Shown one piece after another: positions 16,408-24,581 of a DNA stretch of 59,421 bases. Position 1 is the first letter of the stretch, and each line of letters opens with the position of its first letter. The DNA comes from Flavobacterium xueshanense (lineage in GTDB: Bacteria > Bacteroidota > Bacteroidia > Flavobacteriales > Flavobacteriaceae): NCBI RefSeq assembly GCF_900112975.1, contig NZ_FONQ01000019.1:1-59421 (forward strand), read 5' to 3'. A model generated the notes under the pieces. That model was not told the DNA's origin, did not search any database, and saw nothing but the letters and a program-made list of their open reading frames with translations. A program made the position numbers and the translations under genes.

Positions 16408-18441
16408 TTATTTAGCAGCAGGAATAATATCAATAATTACGGTACGATTGTAAAAACGTTCCTCAGGAGTTTTATTGTTAAAAGGAGAATTATTTTCATT
16501 TTCACCGTAACCAGATACTTCGAATTTAACATCGTTTCTACCGGTTTTAGCTAAAGAACTTTCAATGATACGTTTCACATCGTTTGCACGTTCAAGAGAT
16601 AATCCTTGATTGTAAACTTCTTCACCAATAATATCAGTATGACCTTTGATAACTACCGTTGCTCCAGCAGGAATTTTCGGTGTTACTACTTCAGTAAGGT
16701 ATTTTTCATACATCGTAATTGCTTTTGAGCTATTAAATTCATAGATGATACTGTATCGCATACCTTCGTCCATTTTTGCAGGAGTCCAAAGCACCATGTG
16801 AACCGGAGTTTCTTTCTCTACAATTTTACCACTTTTAGTTTGACCAATCATTTTTACTTTATAATCTCCTTCTGGACGACTACCCAAAATTAAATTTCCA
16901 GGAATTTTAACTTCTTCCTCAGTATAAGGTCCAAAAGATTGTACTTTTCCTTGTTCGTCAGCGATTTGTAATGACCAAGAAGATAAAGCTTCGCCAGCTC
17001 CTTTATTATTAAATGTCACATAACTTTCAACAGGTGCCACTTGTGATGGAACAATTTGTACTGGTTTCAATGGAGCATTAGGGCCACTTTGAAATTCCAT
17101 CAATAAATCTGGAGAGTTACTTTCGATAGAAACTCTACGATCTCCTTCACGTAGCAACACTAATTCTTGTGTTCCTCCTGGTTGTTCAGATGGAATATTT
17201 GGTTTATTTTGACCTTTGGTTGTAATTCTAGCTGCATTAATAGCAAAAACATTTACCAAATATGTTTTAACAGATTCTGCCATAGTAAGACCATCTGTAT
17301 TGCCATTATTTGATGAACCGACCAAAGTAATTGTCGCTGAAGGATTTTTTTGCATACGGTCTCCAAGTATATTCAGAACGTTATAATAAACAGTCATTTG
17401 ACGTTTAGAACGATCTGATAAGTTTGTAGGAGCAAATGTTTCCAATTGATCTTCTTTAAAGTCTTTTACTTGAGCTTTCGTTAATAAAACATAACGATTT
17501 GGAATTTCAGTTGATCCTTCATCAAAGAAAACATAATTTCTAAGTGGGAAAATTTCAGTCATTCTATTTTCTCCACGAACATTGCTAGGAGAATTTACGG
17601 AGAAATCAACCTCACGGTCATTAACCATATCAGTAGCCTGTTGGATGTTTTTTCCTTGTCCAAATTTAAGTGCTACTCCTGCTCTTATAGTAGTTATGTT
17701 CCAAGTTTCTGTTGCACGTGGATTTTGACCAAAATAAGGTTGGAAAGATACAAAAGGAGACAATACAAATTGTGTTTTGTTCGTATCCGATGAAAGTGGA
17801 ATATCATAACCAGCACCAATTTGCATTGACAAAATAGTTTCTTCAATTTCACTAAAATCACCTGTTACAGCAGCAGAAGGCGCTTGATCAGGGAAAGCTG
17901 GATTAATACCTAATTGATACGTAAATGATTTATCCATATTGAAAGCCAAACGTGGACCTCCATAAAGGTAAAAATTAGATTTAAACGGAGCAAAACGCAC
18001 GCTTGGTTCTACCGTGATGTAACTAAGATCAGTAGATAAATCTGCAGGGCAGTCGCATGCTGTAAGCACTTGGTCAAAAGTACCTTTACGGCTATCATAT
18101 CCTGCTTGTAGCATTACACCCCATCTTGAAGTAGCAGGACGGTATTCTAAAAGTGGCGCAATAAAAAGACCAGCACCATCTCCATCGTGAAATGTAGCAG
18201 GAGGTGTAAAAGCAGCATTCAACTGATTTGTAGATCCACGATAAAAATTAGCATTAACTCCACCAGCAACTCCAAAGTACCACGAAGGTTTTGCATATTT
18301 TATTACTTGAGCTTCTTGAGCTTGAACCGTTGTTTGTAAACTTAACCATGATAAAGCAATAATTGCAGCTCCTTTAACGGTTAGTTTACTAGGCGACAAT
18401 GAAATACATAATGTCTCTTTATAAATATTTTTTGATATCAT
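16408..18441 (-). CDS. Outer-membrane beta-barrel protein with C-terminal OmpA domain
   Basis: The 677-residue product has an unusual long signal region (residues 1-42, basic start then ALSWLSLQTTVQAQ), an N-terminal beta-barrel-like part (about 50-265, alternating aromatic strands such as WYFGVAGGVNANFYRG and FYLYGGPRLAFNMDKS), a linker (265-540), and a C-terminal OmpA/peptidoglycan-binding domain (about 555-677) with GHTDIIGEEVYNQGLSLERA and NRTVIIDIIPA. OmpA domains bind diaminopimelate in peptidoglycan, so the protein should join outer membrane and cell wall. The upstream minus-strand neighbour encodes an Ig-like/DUF3494 lipoprotein ending 78 bp away; a weak hairpin lies between, so co-transcription is possible. 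Confidence 0.87.
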   Translation of the reverse strand: MISKNIYKETLCISLSPSKLTVKGAAIIALSWLSLQTTVQAQEAQVIKYAKPSWYFGVAGGVNANFYRGSTNQLNAAFTPPATFHDGDGAGLFIAPLLEYRPATSRWGVMLQAGYDSRKGTFDQVLTACDCPADLSTDLSYITVEPSVRFAPFKSNFYLYGGPRLAFNMDKSFTYQLGINPAFPDQAPSAAVTGDFSEIEETILSMQIGAGYDIPLSSDTNKTQFVLSPFVSFQPYFGQNPRATETWNITTIRAGVALKFGQGKNIQQATDMVNDREVDFSVNSPSNVRGENRMTEIFPLRNYVFFDEGSTEIPNRYVLLTKAQVKDFKEDQLETFAPTNLSDRSKRQMTVYYNVLNILGDRMQKNPSATITLVGSSNNGNTDGLTMAESVKTYLVNVFAINAARITTKGQNKPNIPSEQPGGTQELVLLREGDRRVSIESNSPDLLMEFQSGPNAPLKPVQIVPSQVAPVESYVTFNNKGAGEALSSWSLQIADEQGKVQSFGPYTEEEVKIPGNLILGSRPEGDYKVKMIGQTKSGKIVEKETPVHMVLWTPAKMDEGMRYSIIYEFNSSKAITMYEKYLTEVVTPKIPAGATVVIKGHTDIIGEEVYNQGLSLERANDVKRIIESSLAKTGRNDVKFEVSGYGENENNSPFNNKTPEERFYNRTVIIDIIPAAK

Positions 18442-18477
18442 TTTTATATATTTTAATATTAGATTTTATTTAAATGA

Positions 18478-18497
18478 ATCCCGCCCAAAGACGGGAT
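18478..18497 (-). terminator. Hairpin between the DUF3494 and OmpA genes
   Basis: ATCCCG pairs with CGGGAT around an 8-nt loop. No T run follows on the minus strand, so it may be an attenuator or RNA-processing site rather than a full terminator. Confidence 0.45.
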
Positions 18498-18519
18498 ATT
18501 TAAACTTTATATTAAGTGC

Positions 18520-20604
18520 TTAATTTGCAGGAACATTAATAATGGTATTTACCATAGTTACCGAAGCGATTAATGAAATTGCTCTTCCGTTTAATACCGT
18601 TTCTTGTCCTGGTAAAGTTGTGCTACTACCTGGAGAAGATAACGTAACACCGTCTTCTGCGATTATGTTTCCTGTCATAATACCACCACCGGCGTAGTTA
18701 ATGACTGCTGCGCTACCTACGTACCAATAAACATTTTTAGCCAAAGCTCCACCTATTAATTTAACATTTCTTGTAGCTGCTGGAGAACCTACTGTTAATG
18801 AAGCTTCTGCTTGGAAAATCCAAACATCAGTTGCGCTTCCAGATAAAGTCAAATCTCCATTTGTGATTTTATATGTACCACTGGCTGATTTATAAACACC
18901 TGCCGCTAAAGTTAGTCCACCTAGCTCACCTGATCCTTGGTCACTTCCACCTGGTTTTGCAGCGGGAGAAATACTGTTCCATAGCGCTCTTGCTTCATTT
19001 AATCCTTCAAGTGCTTTTTGTGCTTTCAAAGCATTTCCTGGAGGTGGTGCATCGGTGTAAATTCCACCAAATACTAGTCCATTATTAAGTGGTGTAACTG
19101 TATAAACCTCATCAGGCGAAGCTAATTTATCAGTGAAACCAGTTATTAATGTGGAAGCAGCTGTTGTTCCTATACCTCCATTGTTAATCCTGGTATTTAA
19201 ACCTTGATTTGTAATTCCTGCATTTCCACCAAATACTCCGAAGAATAGACCTGTAGTAGGAGCGGGAGCATTTGAAACCAGTGTGGTAAAGTTCCATACA
19301 TAGTCATTGGCTAAAGGTACTCCGGCAGCACTTTTTGCACCAGTTGTAATTGTAGCAGTATAAATTTTACCTTCTAATAAAGCATTAGTGGGCTTAAAAG
19401 AGGCAGTAGACCCTGTGTAAGAAACTACTCCTGCAATAACAGTTGTACCTTGTTTTAAAGTGAAAGTAGTGCCAGTAATAGTCAAAGGATCCATCACTGT
19501 GCTAAAGGTAGCAGTAACCGTTTTGTTTAAATTTATTCCTGTAGCATTATTAAGAGGGTCAGTTGCAATTACTGTTGGAGCAACTGCGGTCGTGAATTTC
19601 CAAACGTAATTACTAGCTAAAGGTAAACCTGATACACTTTTTGCACCTGTGGTAATAGTAACTGTGTATTCATTATTTGCAACATATCCATTAGTAGCTG
19701 TAAAAGATACTGTTGAACCTGCATAAGTAATTACACCAGGTACTGTAAAAGTTCCATGTTTTACTATAAATGTTGTACTGTTTAAAGTTAATGGATCCAT
19801 TGGTACACTAAAAGTTGCAGTAACTATTTTGTTTAAACTTACTCCTGTAGCATTATTTGTAGGGTCAGTTGCAGTCACTGTTGGAGGTGCTTCTGTAGTG
19901 AATTTCCAAACGTAATTACTAGCTAAAGGTGTTCCGTCTAAATTTTTAGCACCATTAGTAATAGTAACCGTATAAATTGTATTGGAAGTTAATGGCGCAG
20001 TCGGTGTAAAAGATACCATTGAACCAGCATAAGTAATCGTTCCAGCAACTGAATTAGTTCCTTGATTCACAATAAAAGTAAAGTTATTTAATGTCAATGG
20101 ATCCATTGGCATACTAAATGTCGCAGTAATTGTTTTATTTAAAGGAACATTTGTAGCATTATTTGCAGGATCTGTTGTAATAACAGTAGGTACGATAAGC
20201 ATTCCAGTACTAAATGTCCAAACATAATCCGTTTGAAGCGCATTACCCATCACATCTTTTGCACCAGTTTTAATTCTTCCGATGTAAGTAGTATTTGGTT
20301 TCAAAAAACTTGAAGGAGTAAATGTAGCAGTTGTTCCGCTGTAAGTAACAGCACCTGTAACAACCGTACCGTTAGCTTCTGTTACAATGAAAGTAGCTGC
20401 ATTGATAGTTGTTGGGTTCATTTCTTCATTGAATGTTGCAGAAATAATTTGTCTTAAAGGAACTCCTAAAGCTCCGTTAAGTGGGATTGTAGAGATAACT
20501 ACCGGACAAACGCCCTCGGTCTCGATAAAATTGTCTTCTGCACAACCAGAAATTAATGCAATAATCAGTATTGCAAAGGTTAGTAGTAGTTTTTTGGTAT
20601 TCAT
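18520..20604 (-). CDS. Lipoprotein with four Ig-like (Big_5) repeats and a DUF3494 ice-binding-type domain
   Basis: The 694-residue product has an SPII signal with lipobox LISGC (Cys about 21), so it is an outer-membrane or surface lipoprotein. Four Ig-like Big_5 modules of about 102 residues follow (about 33-138, 139-240, 240-342, 342-445), each with the pattern TxPxNNATxVxLNKxxxATF and YVWxFTT. Residues about 450-694 form a DUF3494 domain: GVFGGNAGITNQGLNT, LTLAAGVYKSASGTYKITNG, DLTLSGSATDVWIFQAEASL and KNVYWYVGSAAVINYAGGG. DUF3494 is the right-handed beta-solenoid of bacterial ice-binding proteins, though many members act in adhesion. The Ig stalk would hold the tip away from the surface. 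Antifreeze activity is an inference. Confidence 0.9.
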   Translation of the reverse strand: MNTKKLLLTFAILIIALISGCAEDNFIETEGVCPVVISTIPLNGALGVPLRQIISATFNEEMNPTTINAATFIVTEANGTVVTGAVTYSGTTATFTPSSFLKPNTTYIGRIKTGAKDVMGNALQTDYVWTFSTGMLIVPTVITTDPANNATNVPLNKTITATFSMPMDPLTLNNFTFIVNQGTNSVAGTITYAGSMVSFTPTAPLTSNTIYTVTITNGAKNLDGTPLASNYVWKFTTEAPPTVTATDPTNNATGVSLNKIVTATFSVPMDPLTLNSTTFIVKHGTFTVPGVITYAGSTVSFTATNGYVANNEYTVTITTGAKSVSGLPLASNYVWKFTTAVAPTVIATDPLNNATGINLNKTVTATFSTVMDPLTITGTTFTLKQGTTVIAGVVSYTGSTASFKPTNALLEGKIYTATITTGAKSAAGVPLANDYVWNFTTLVSNAPAPTTGLFFGVFGGNAGITNQGLNTRINNGGIGTTAASTLITGFTDKLASPDEVYTVTPLNNGLVFGGIYTDAPPPGNALKAQKALEGLNEARALWNSISPAAKPGGSDQGSGELGGLTLAAGVYKSASGTYKITNGDLTLSGSATDVWIFQAEASLTVGSPAATRNVKLIGGALAKNVYWYVGSAAVINYAGGGIMTGNIIAEDGVTLSSPGSSTTLPGQETVLNGRAISLIASVTMVNTIINVPAN
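19270..20190 (-). repeat. Tandem coding repeats of about 306 bp (Big_5 units 2-4)
   Basis: Within the DUF3494 lipoprotein gene three consecutive units share similar DNA, marked by GGGTCAGTTGCA or GGATCTGTTGTA at about 19555, 19861 and 20168, a period close to 306 bp (102 codons). The similarity suggests recent duplication or gene conversion among the Ig-like units. Confidence 0.75.
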
Positions 20605-21002
20605 TTTTTAATATTTAGGGGATTAATAATTTTACAGTAAAATTAACACTTTTAATTACGAAATGCATTACACAATTAGTTTAATAAGTTGTAAAATTCA
20701 CTTATTTTATTTGTTAAAAAAAATAATTAGATTATTTAAAATCAATCTTTTAAGATTTTAAAAATGTTAACATTGCATTATTTCATTTAATTGTTGTAAA
20801 TAAAAAGAATATAAATGAATAAGATTGGTAGAAAAAGAAAAATAGGGGAGTATTCATTTTCTAAAACTTTATTTTAAAATATTAGAAACTAAAAATACTA
20901 CTCGTACCGCATGAAATAACAGCGTTACAAATAATTGATTTAGATAATCAAGATAAATAGGGTTGGGAGTAAAACTAAAAATTATCTTTAAAAAGCTTTA
21001 AA
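20605..21002. other. Gene-free AT-rich stretch
   Basis: No gene, strong hairpin or repeat copy is seen in these 398 bp. The part next to 20604 must hold the promoter of the DUF3494 lipoprotein, but no TAnnTTTG box in the right direction was found. Confidence 0.5.
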
Positions 21003-21391
21003 TTAAAATTCATTAACATTCAACTTTTTTTCTTTTTGTTTTAAATTGGATATGAAAATGGTTAATTCTACAGTAAAAGTATCGAGCGTCAAGGCAGATT
21101 GTTTACTGAAATCTAAACATTCTTTAACCCCCTCTGGAGAATTATAGGATTCATCCAGTTGATAAGATATTCCCAAAATATATGTAACCGGCTTTCTGAT
21201 TCTGTGTGAGGTAATGAACATAATTTCTTTTAGTCCATTACTTTATTTCTTTGATATTCTTCAGCGATACTTGGTTCAGCATTAGCTTTTGTTAATTCTG
21301 AGGCTCGCTTTTCTTCTTTTTGATTTTGAAAAGCCAGTAGATTGTTTTTAGGTATTAAATCTTCTTTTTTAATTCTTTTAATTATTATATT
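21003..21391 (-). pseudogene. Remnant of a histidine-kinase-like protein (coiled coil plus DHp-type segment)
   Basis: The minus strand shows LLAFQNQKEEKRASELTKAN in one frame, ending at a stop after YQRNKVMD, then in the next frame GLKEIMFITSHRIRKPVTYI and LGISYQLDESYNSPEGVKEC followed by SALTLDTFTVELTIFISNLK. Flavobacterial sensor proteins have repeats of AFQNEEKEKRAAEL joined to LKEIMFITSHxVRxP, so the two pieces belong to one protein split by a one-base loss near 21239. The segment resembles the dimerisation and histidine-phosphotransfer helix region; no GHKL ATPase domain follows. Some relatives appear to be short proteins that end at this point, so only the frameshift marks it as broken. 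Confidence 0.65.
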
Positions 21392-21522
21392 TCACATTAA
21401 AATTTTCAACGTAAAAAATTTTTGAGTTGATTACAAAGGGTTTCCAACTGCTTGTGAAAAAAAAGAGATAAGAATTAAATTGAGTAAGAATTTTAAAAAG
21501 TTTAAAAATAATCAATCGACAA

Positions 21523-21879
21523 TTAGAAGTTTTGTAGGTCGTTATCTATTTTTTTTTCAGATTGTTTTGTAACAATATTAGTTATAGCAAATTGTAAAAT
21601 TGTTCCCAATATTCTTTTAATTGGATTGTGAGTACCTCCTAATAACACTCTTTTAGTCAAATATCCTGTTGTCATGCCCAGAACATTGCTTAGAATATTT
21701 CCTTTTATTTCAGGTGAAGTAGCTACTAATCCAAAAACCTTTTTTATTAAATTCAAAGGTTTTAAACTTTCAAGAGTGTAGTGATACTGATCTTTAAGTT
21801 GTACTAATTCATCAGCTTGCTTCATTTTCATTAATAAGATAGTTTCCTTAAGAATGTCTGTCTGATTTATCTTTTTCAT
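21523..21879 (-). CDS. Hypothetical protein next to a holin-X-like gene, 118 aa
   Basis: The 118-residue product is not recognised in detail. The start is placed at the ATG at 21879, one base after the stop of the holin-X-like gene, rather than at an upstream ATG that would overlap it. It has a charged helical N-terminus (TDILKETILLMKMKQADEL) and a moderately hydrophobic second half (KGNILSNVLGMTTGYLTKRV and ILGTILQFAITNIV), which could associate with the membrane. It is the last gene of a probable three-gene run with YtxH-like and holin-X-like genes. A role in envelope stress is inferred from this context only. Confidence 0.65.
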   Translation of the reverse strand: MKKINQTDILKETILLMKMKQADELVQLKDQYHYTLESLKPLNLIKKVFGLVATSPEIKGNILSNVLGMTTGYLTKRVLLGGTHNPIKRILGTILQFAITNIVTKQSEKKIDNDLQNF

Positions 21880-21880
21880 A

Positions 21881-22228
21881 TTAATTTTTTTTAAGCATTT
21901 TAACAATCATAAAATTGCTGATAGGCATTTTAAGCCATTCATCTTTAAATATGTAAAGAATAATTGCAACCAGTAAATAAAAACTTGATACTATAAAAAA
22001 GCCATAATATAGTTTCCCTACTAATTCCCCAATCCATAGAGAAAGGCCAATATTTACCAAAAAGGCAAACATTGCAAAAACAATAGAAACAGCCAATCGA
22101 GAGATAAGAGAAGACATAACATCAGCAGTTTTATCCACTGCATGTAACTTCGCCAGTTCTACTGTTGTTCTTGTGTAATCCTCTGCTCTTTTAAAAAGCA
22201 TTTCTATTGTTGTTGCGTTGTTCTCCAT
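21881..22228 (-). CDS. Phage holin-X (Actinobacterial holin-like, YqjE-type) membrane protein
   Basis: The 115-residue product has an amphipathic N-terminus (FKRAEDYTRTTVELAKLHAV) and two membrane helices (about 43-67 and 72-95), the layout of the holin-X/YqjE family. Despite the name, these chromosomal proteins are usually not lytic; they accompany YtxH- and CsbD-like stress proteins. It lies 51 bp after the YtxH-like gene and one base before the 118-residue gene, so the three are probably one operon. Confidence 0.8.
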   Translation of the reverse strand: MENNATTIEMLFKRAEDYTRTTVELAKLHAVDKTADVMSSLISRLAVSIVFAMFAFLVNIGLSLWIGELVGKLYYGFFIVSSFYLLVAIILYIFKDEWLKMPISNFMIVKMLKKN

Positions 22229-22279
22229 GATATAATTTATAAACGGAATTAGATTAAAATTTAAAAATTAAATATCTAA

Positions 22280-22612
22280 TTAGATATTTGTATTTTTAAC
22301 CTCGTTTTTTGTATCGTAAAATTTAGATTTTCCTTCAGCAAGTAAAGTTTCGCCTTCACTTTTTGCATCGTAAAATTTCGATTTTCCTTCGGATACTAAA
22401 GATTCTCCTTCTTTCCAGATTTTCTCGTATTTTTGAGTAATTGAACCTAGTAAAGTATCTAACTTACCTTTTAATTCGTCAGCATAGTCATTACTTTTAT
22501 CCATTATTTTTGTTCTTGTTTTGTCTCCTTTTTCAGGTGCAAACAATATTCCTAATAATGCTCCTACAGCTACTCCACCCAAAACTCCTAATATTATTTT
22601 ATCTGCTTTCAT
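22280..22612 (-). CDS. YtxH-like (gas-vesicle-type) stress protein with an 18-residue repeat
   Basis: The 110-residue product starts with a glycine-rich membrane helix (IILGVLGGVAVGALLGILFA) followed by PEKGDKTRTKI, the YtxH signature. The rest is a charged helix. Two copies of an 18-residue unit (EGKSKFYDAKSEGETLLA, then EGKSKFYDT) correspond to a 54-bp direct DNA repeat at about 22311 and 22365. YtxH proteins are membrane-anchored general-stress proteins of unknown mechanism. It heads the YtxH, holin-X, unknown operon and lies just downstream of twin small membrane genes. Confidence 0.82.
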   Translation of the reverse strand: MKADKIILGVLGGVAVGALLGILFAPEKGDKTRTKIMDKSNDYADELKGKLDTLLGSITQKYEKIWKEGESLVSEGKSKFYDAKSEGETLLAEGKSKFYDTKNEVKNTNI

Positions 22613-22653
22613 AATTATTTATTTTAATTATTATTTATTAATTTAAAAATGAA

Positions 22654-22806
22654 TTAAATACCTCTTCCTTGAATAAGTCTGAAAAGTATTGCTATAACTG
22701 CAATTACAAGAAGTACGTGAATTATTGATCCTAAGCTGAATGCAAAAAATCCTATTGCCCAAAAGATAACAAGTATTACTGCGATTGTATAAAGAAGATT
22801 GCCCAT
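22654..22806 (-). CDS. lmo0937-type small membrane protein, copy 1 (50 aa)
   Basis: From the ATG at 22806 the minus strand encodes 50 residues starting MGNLLYTIAVILVIFWAIGF and ending IAILFRLIQGRGI. Two hydrophobic helices are separated by a short turn (FSLGSIIH). It matches the lmo0937 family of stress-linked small membrane proteins. It is a near copy of the gene at 22864-23016 and lies 57 bp from it, so the pair arose by tandem duplication. Function is unknown. Confidence 0.85.
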   Translation of the reverse strand: MGNLLYTIAVILVIFWAIGFFAFSLGSIIHVLLVIAVIAILFRLIQGRGI

Positions 22807-22863
22807 TTTTTTATTTTTTTTAATGATTTTATTATTTATGTAATTTTTTTAATAACGATTTAA

Positions 22864-23016
22864 TTAGATTTTTCTACCTGAGATAAGTCTAAATAAGATT
22901 GCGATTACAGCAATAACAAGAAGGATGTGAATAATTGATCCTGCACTGTATGCAAAGAATCCAATTGCCCAAAAAATAACTAAGATTACTGCGATGGTGT
23001 AAAGAAGGTTGCTCAT
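22864..23016 (-). CDS. lmo0937-type small membrane protein, copy 2 (50 aa)
   Basis: The 50-residue product starts MSNLLYTIAVILVIFWAIGF and ends IAILFRLISGRKI, differing from its neighbour at few positions (for example FAYSAGSIIHI against FAFSLGSIIHV). It has two membrane helices and no other domain. It is the upstream member of the tandem pair. The DNA of the two copies is also alike, which points to recent duplication or conversion. Function is unknown; relatives accompany YtxH- and CsbD-type stress genes. Confidence 0.85.
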   Translation of the reverse strand: MSNLLYTIAVILVIFWAIGFFAYSAGSIIHILLVIAVIAILFRLISGRKI

Positions 23017-23146
23017 GATTTTTAGTTTTAGTGATTAGTTTATTTGTTTGTTTTTATTTTTTTAAAAATTTAATAAACCTTTACAGGAGTGTTAAATGTT
23101 TACCCTCAAAAAAATTGAGATATATTTATTTGTATTCTCGCACTAA

Positions 23147-23776
23147 TTAAAATCCAAATGCAGCATAAACACTCAAGACACTGTTTTTAGCATCTGAAGA
23201 AGTAAAATCTGAATTGTCTTTTCCAATTTTAGTCAGTCCGTAATTGTAACGCACACCAAAACTTACAGGTTCTAAATCTAAACCTACACCTCCCGCAAGA
23301 CCTGCATCAAATCTGTTGAAATCATCAACATTAATCTTGTCTTCAAAGTTGTAGTTACCGTTATCAGATTTGTTAGTAGTTTTACCACTTATCAAATAAG
23401 CAACATAAGGACCAGCGTGAATATTAAAGTTTTTGGTAACATTTACCATTAATAAAAGAGGTACTTCAATGTAATCTAATTTGAATTGTGCGGTTCCACT
23501 AACTAGCGCATTGTTGTAAACTAATTCAGATCCTTTTCCAGTATAAGAAATCTCAGGCTGTAAAAAGATGTTGTCTGAAATAGGTAATTTAGCAAAAAAG
23601 CCAAAATTAAATCCTGCTAAAACATTTTTATCATCAACATCATCAGTGTAGAAATTAGAGAAGTTTGTACCCCCTTTTACACCAAATTTAGTTACATTTT
23701 CTTGAGCTTGAACACTTGTGAAAGTCATTAAACTTAATACTAATGAAGCAAAAATTAGTTTTTTTGAATTTTTCAT
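23147..23776 (-). CDS. Outer-membrane beta-barrel protein (PorT/OMP_b-brl type)
   Basis: The 209-residue product starts at the ATG at 23776 with a Sec signal peptide (KLIFASLVLSLMTFTSVQAQ). An upstream in-frame ATG is rejected because it lies at the predicted transcription start. The mature part is an eight-strand-like barrel with alternating aromatic residues: TKFGVKGGTNFSNF, NFGFFAKLPISDNIFLQPEI, FNIHAGPYVAYLISG and FGVRYNYGLTKIG, ending with the C-terminal FAFGF typical of outer-membrane proteins. It carries the doubled TAATGTAAC promoter shared with two other genes of this island, suggesting stress induction. Ligand and role are unknown. Confidence 0.85.
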   Translation of the reverse strand: MKNSKKLIFASLVLSLMTFTSVQAQENVTKFGVKGGTNFSNFYTDDVDDKNVLAGFNFGFFAKLPISDNIFLQPEISYTGKGSELVYNNALVSGTAQFKLDYIEVPLLLMVNVTKNFNIHAGPYVAYLISGKTTNKSDNGNYNFEDKINVDDFNRFDAGLAGGVGLDLEPVSFGVRYNYGLTKIGKDNSDFTSSDAKNSVLSVYAAFGF

Positions 23777-23806
23777 TTTGTTTGTTTTTATTGAATAATT
23801 ATAGTA

Positions 23807-23877
23807 CAAATATCTGCATCTTGTGCAGGTAAGTTGTTACATTACTTTTATTTAAAGTTACATTATTCACACTTCGA
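23807..23877 (-). promoter_or_regulatory. Shared two-box promoter of the beta-barrel gene
   Basis: Two direct copies of GTTACATTA on the plus strand (23836-23844 and 23857-23865; TAATGTAAC in gene direction) are 21 bp apart. The distal one sits in GTGTGAATAATGTAACTTT. A GATATTTG box ends 47 bp downstream of the distal box (TTTG at 23807-23810), about 31 bp before the ATG. The same design occurs upstream of the genes at 24582 and 29865. Confidence 0.7.
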
Positions 23878-23925
23878 TGCAATAAAATCAGTATTCGTAT
23901 TGTTAAAAAACTACTAATTATACAA

Positions 23926-23955
23926 AAAAAGGCGAGTTTTTCAACTCGCCTTTTT
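23926..23955 (-). terminator. Rho-independent terminator after the coiled-coil lipoprotein gene
   Basis: A 13-bp inverted repeat (AAAAAGGCGAGTT with AACTCGCCTTTTT, loop TTTC) follows the stop codon at 23962 by 7 bp on the minus strand. It separates this gene from the promoter of the beta-barrel gene and could act on both strands. Confidence 0.9.
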
Positions 23956-23961
23956 AAATTA

Positions 23962-24423
23962 CTATTTATTGTCTACTGTCATGTTTTTCATAGCAGTTCC
24001 TAATTCATCCATGTCTCGATTGTATTCTTCTTTAAAAGATTCCCAGTCACTATTAGTGTCGTTTTTGTACTCTTGCACTTTTAGTTTGATGTTCTTGTTT
24101 TTTTGCTCTAATTCTTCGATTTGTTTAGCATATATTTCATCAATTGATTTACCGGTTCTTTTCATTTTAGTTTTCATTTCCGCAATGCGAATTTCATTTT
24201 GCTTGATAGTGGAATCAGTGCTTTCTTTAAAATCATTCCATTCTTTCTCGGTAGCGGCAGCTCTTACATCTGACAATTCTTCTTTAGCATCATCAAGATT
24301 ATCTCTTGCTTCTTCTACATTATCTTTAGCAGCTTCTTCTTTCTTGGAGGTATTTTGACATCCTACTAAGACAGTTCCAGCCAAGAATGTTGTTATGGCG
24401 AGTGTAAAAATTATTTTTTTCAT
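23962..24423 (-). CDS. Coiled-coil lipoprotein, 153 aa
   Basis: The product has an SPII signal with lipobox LVGC (Cys about 22), so it is lipid-anchored. The mature part is almost entirely charged helix: EEARDNLDDAKEELSDVRAA, MKTKMKRTGKSIDEIYAKQI and EELEQKNKNIKLKVQEYKND, with repeated WNDFKE and WESFKEEYNRDMD words, like small periplasmic coiled-coil stress proteins. No enzymatic motif is present. A strong terminator follows directly, and the gene is flanked by beta-barrel and CsbD-like genes of the shared promoter set, although this gene itself lacks that promoter. Confidence 0.8.
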   Translation of the reverse strand: MKKIIFTLAITTFLAGTVLVGCQNTSKKEEAAKDNVEEARDNLDDAKEELSDVRAAATEKEWNDFKESTDSTIKQNEIRIAEMKTKMKRTGKSIDEIYAKQIEELEQKNKNIKLKVQEYKNDTNSDWESFKEEYNRDMDELGTAMKNMTVDNK

Positions 24424-24581
24424 TTTGGGTTATTTTTATTGTTTGTTTTGGAATTATATTTTAATTTTTAAAGGTAATTTGTTTATTATGAGTTCATTAA
24501 AGGTAATAAAATTATTTTTGTCAAGCAAAATTTTTAATTTCAAATCCTTTTATCTGATAGTAGTTTCTAGAATATTACGAA

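Noticed and set aside
21881..22228. Holin-X gene as evidence for a prophage
   Set aside because: No other phage genes are near, and this family is common on chromosomes next to stress genes.
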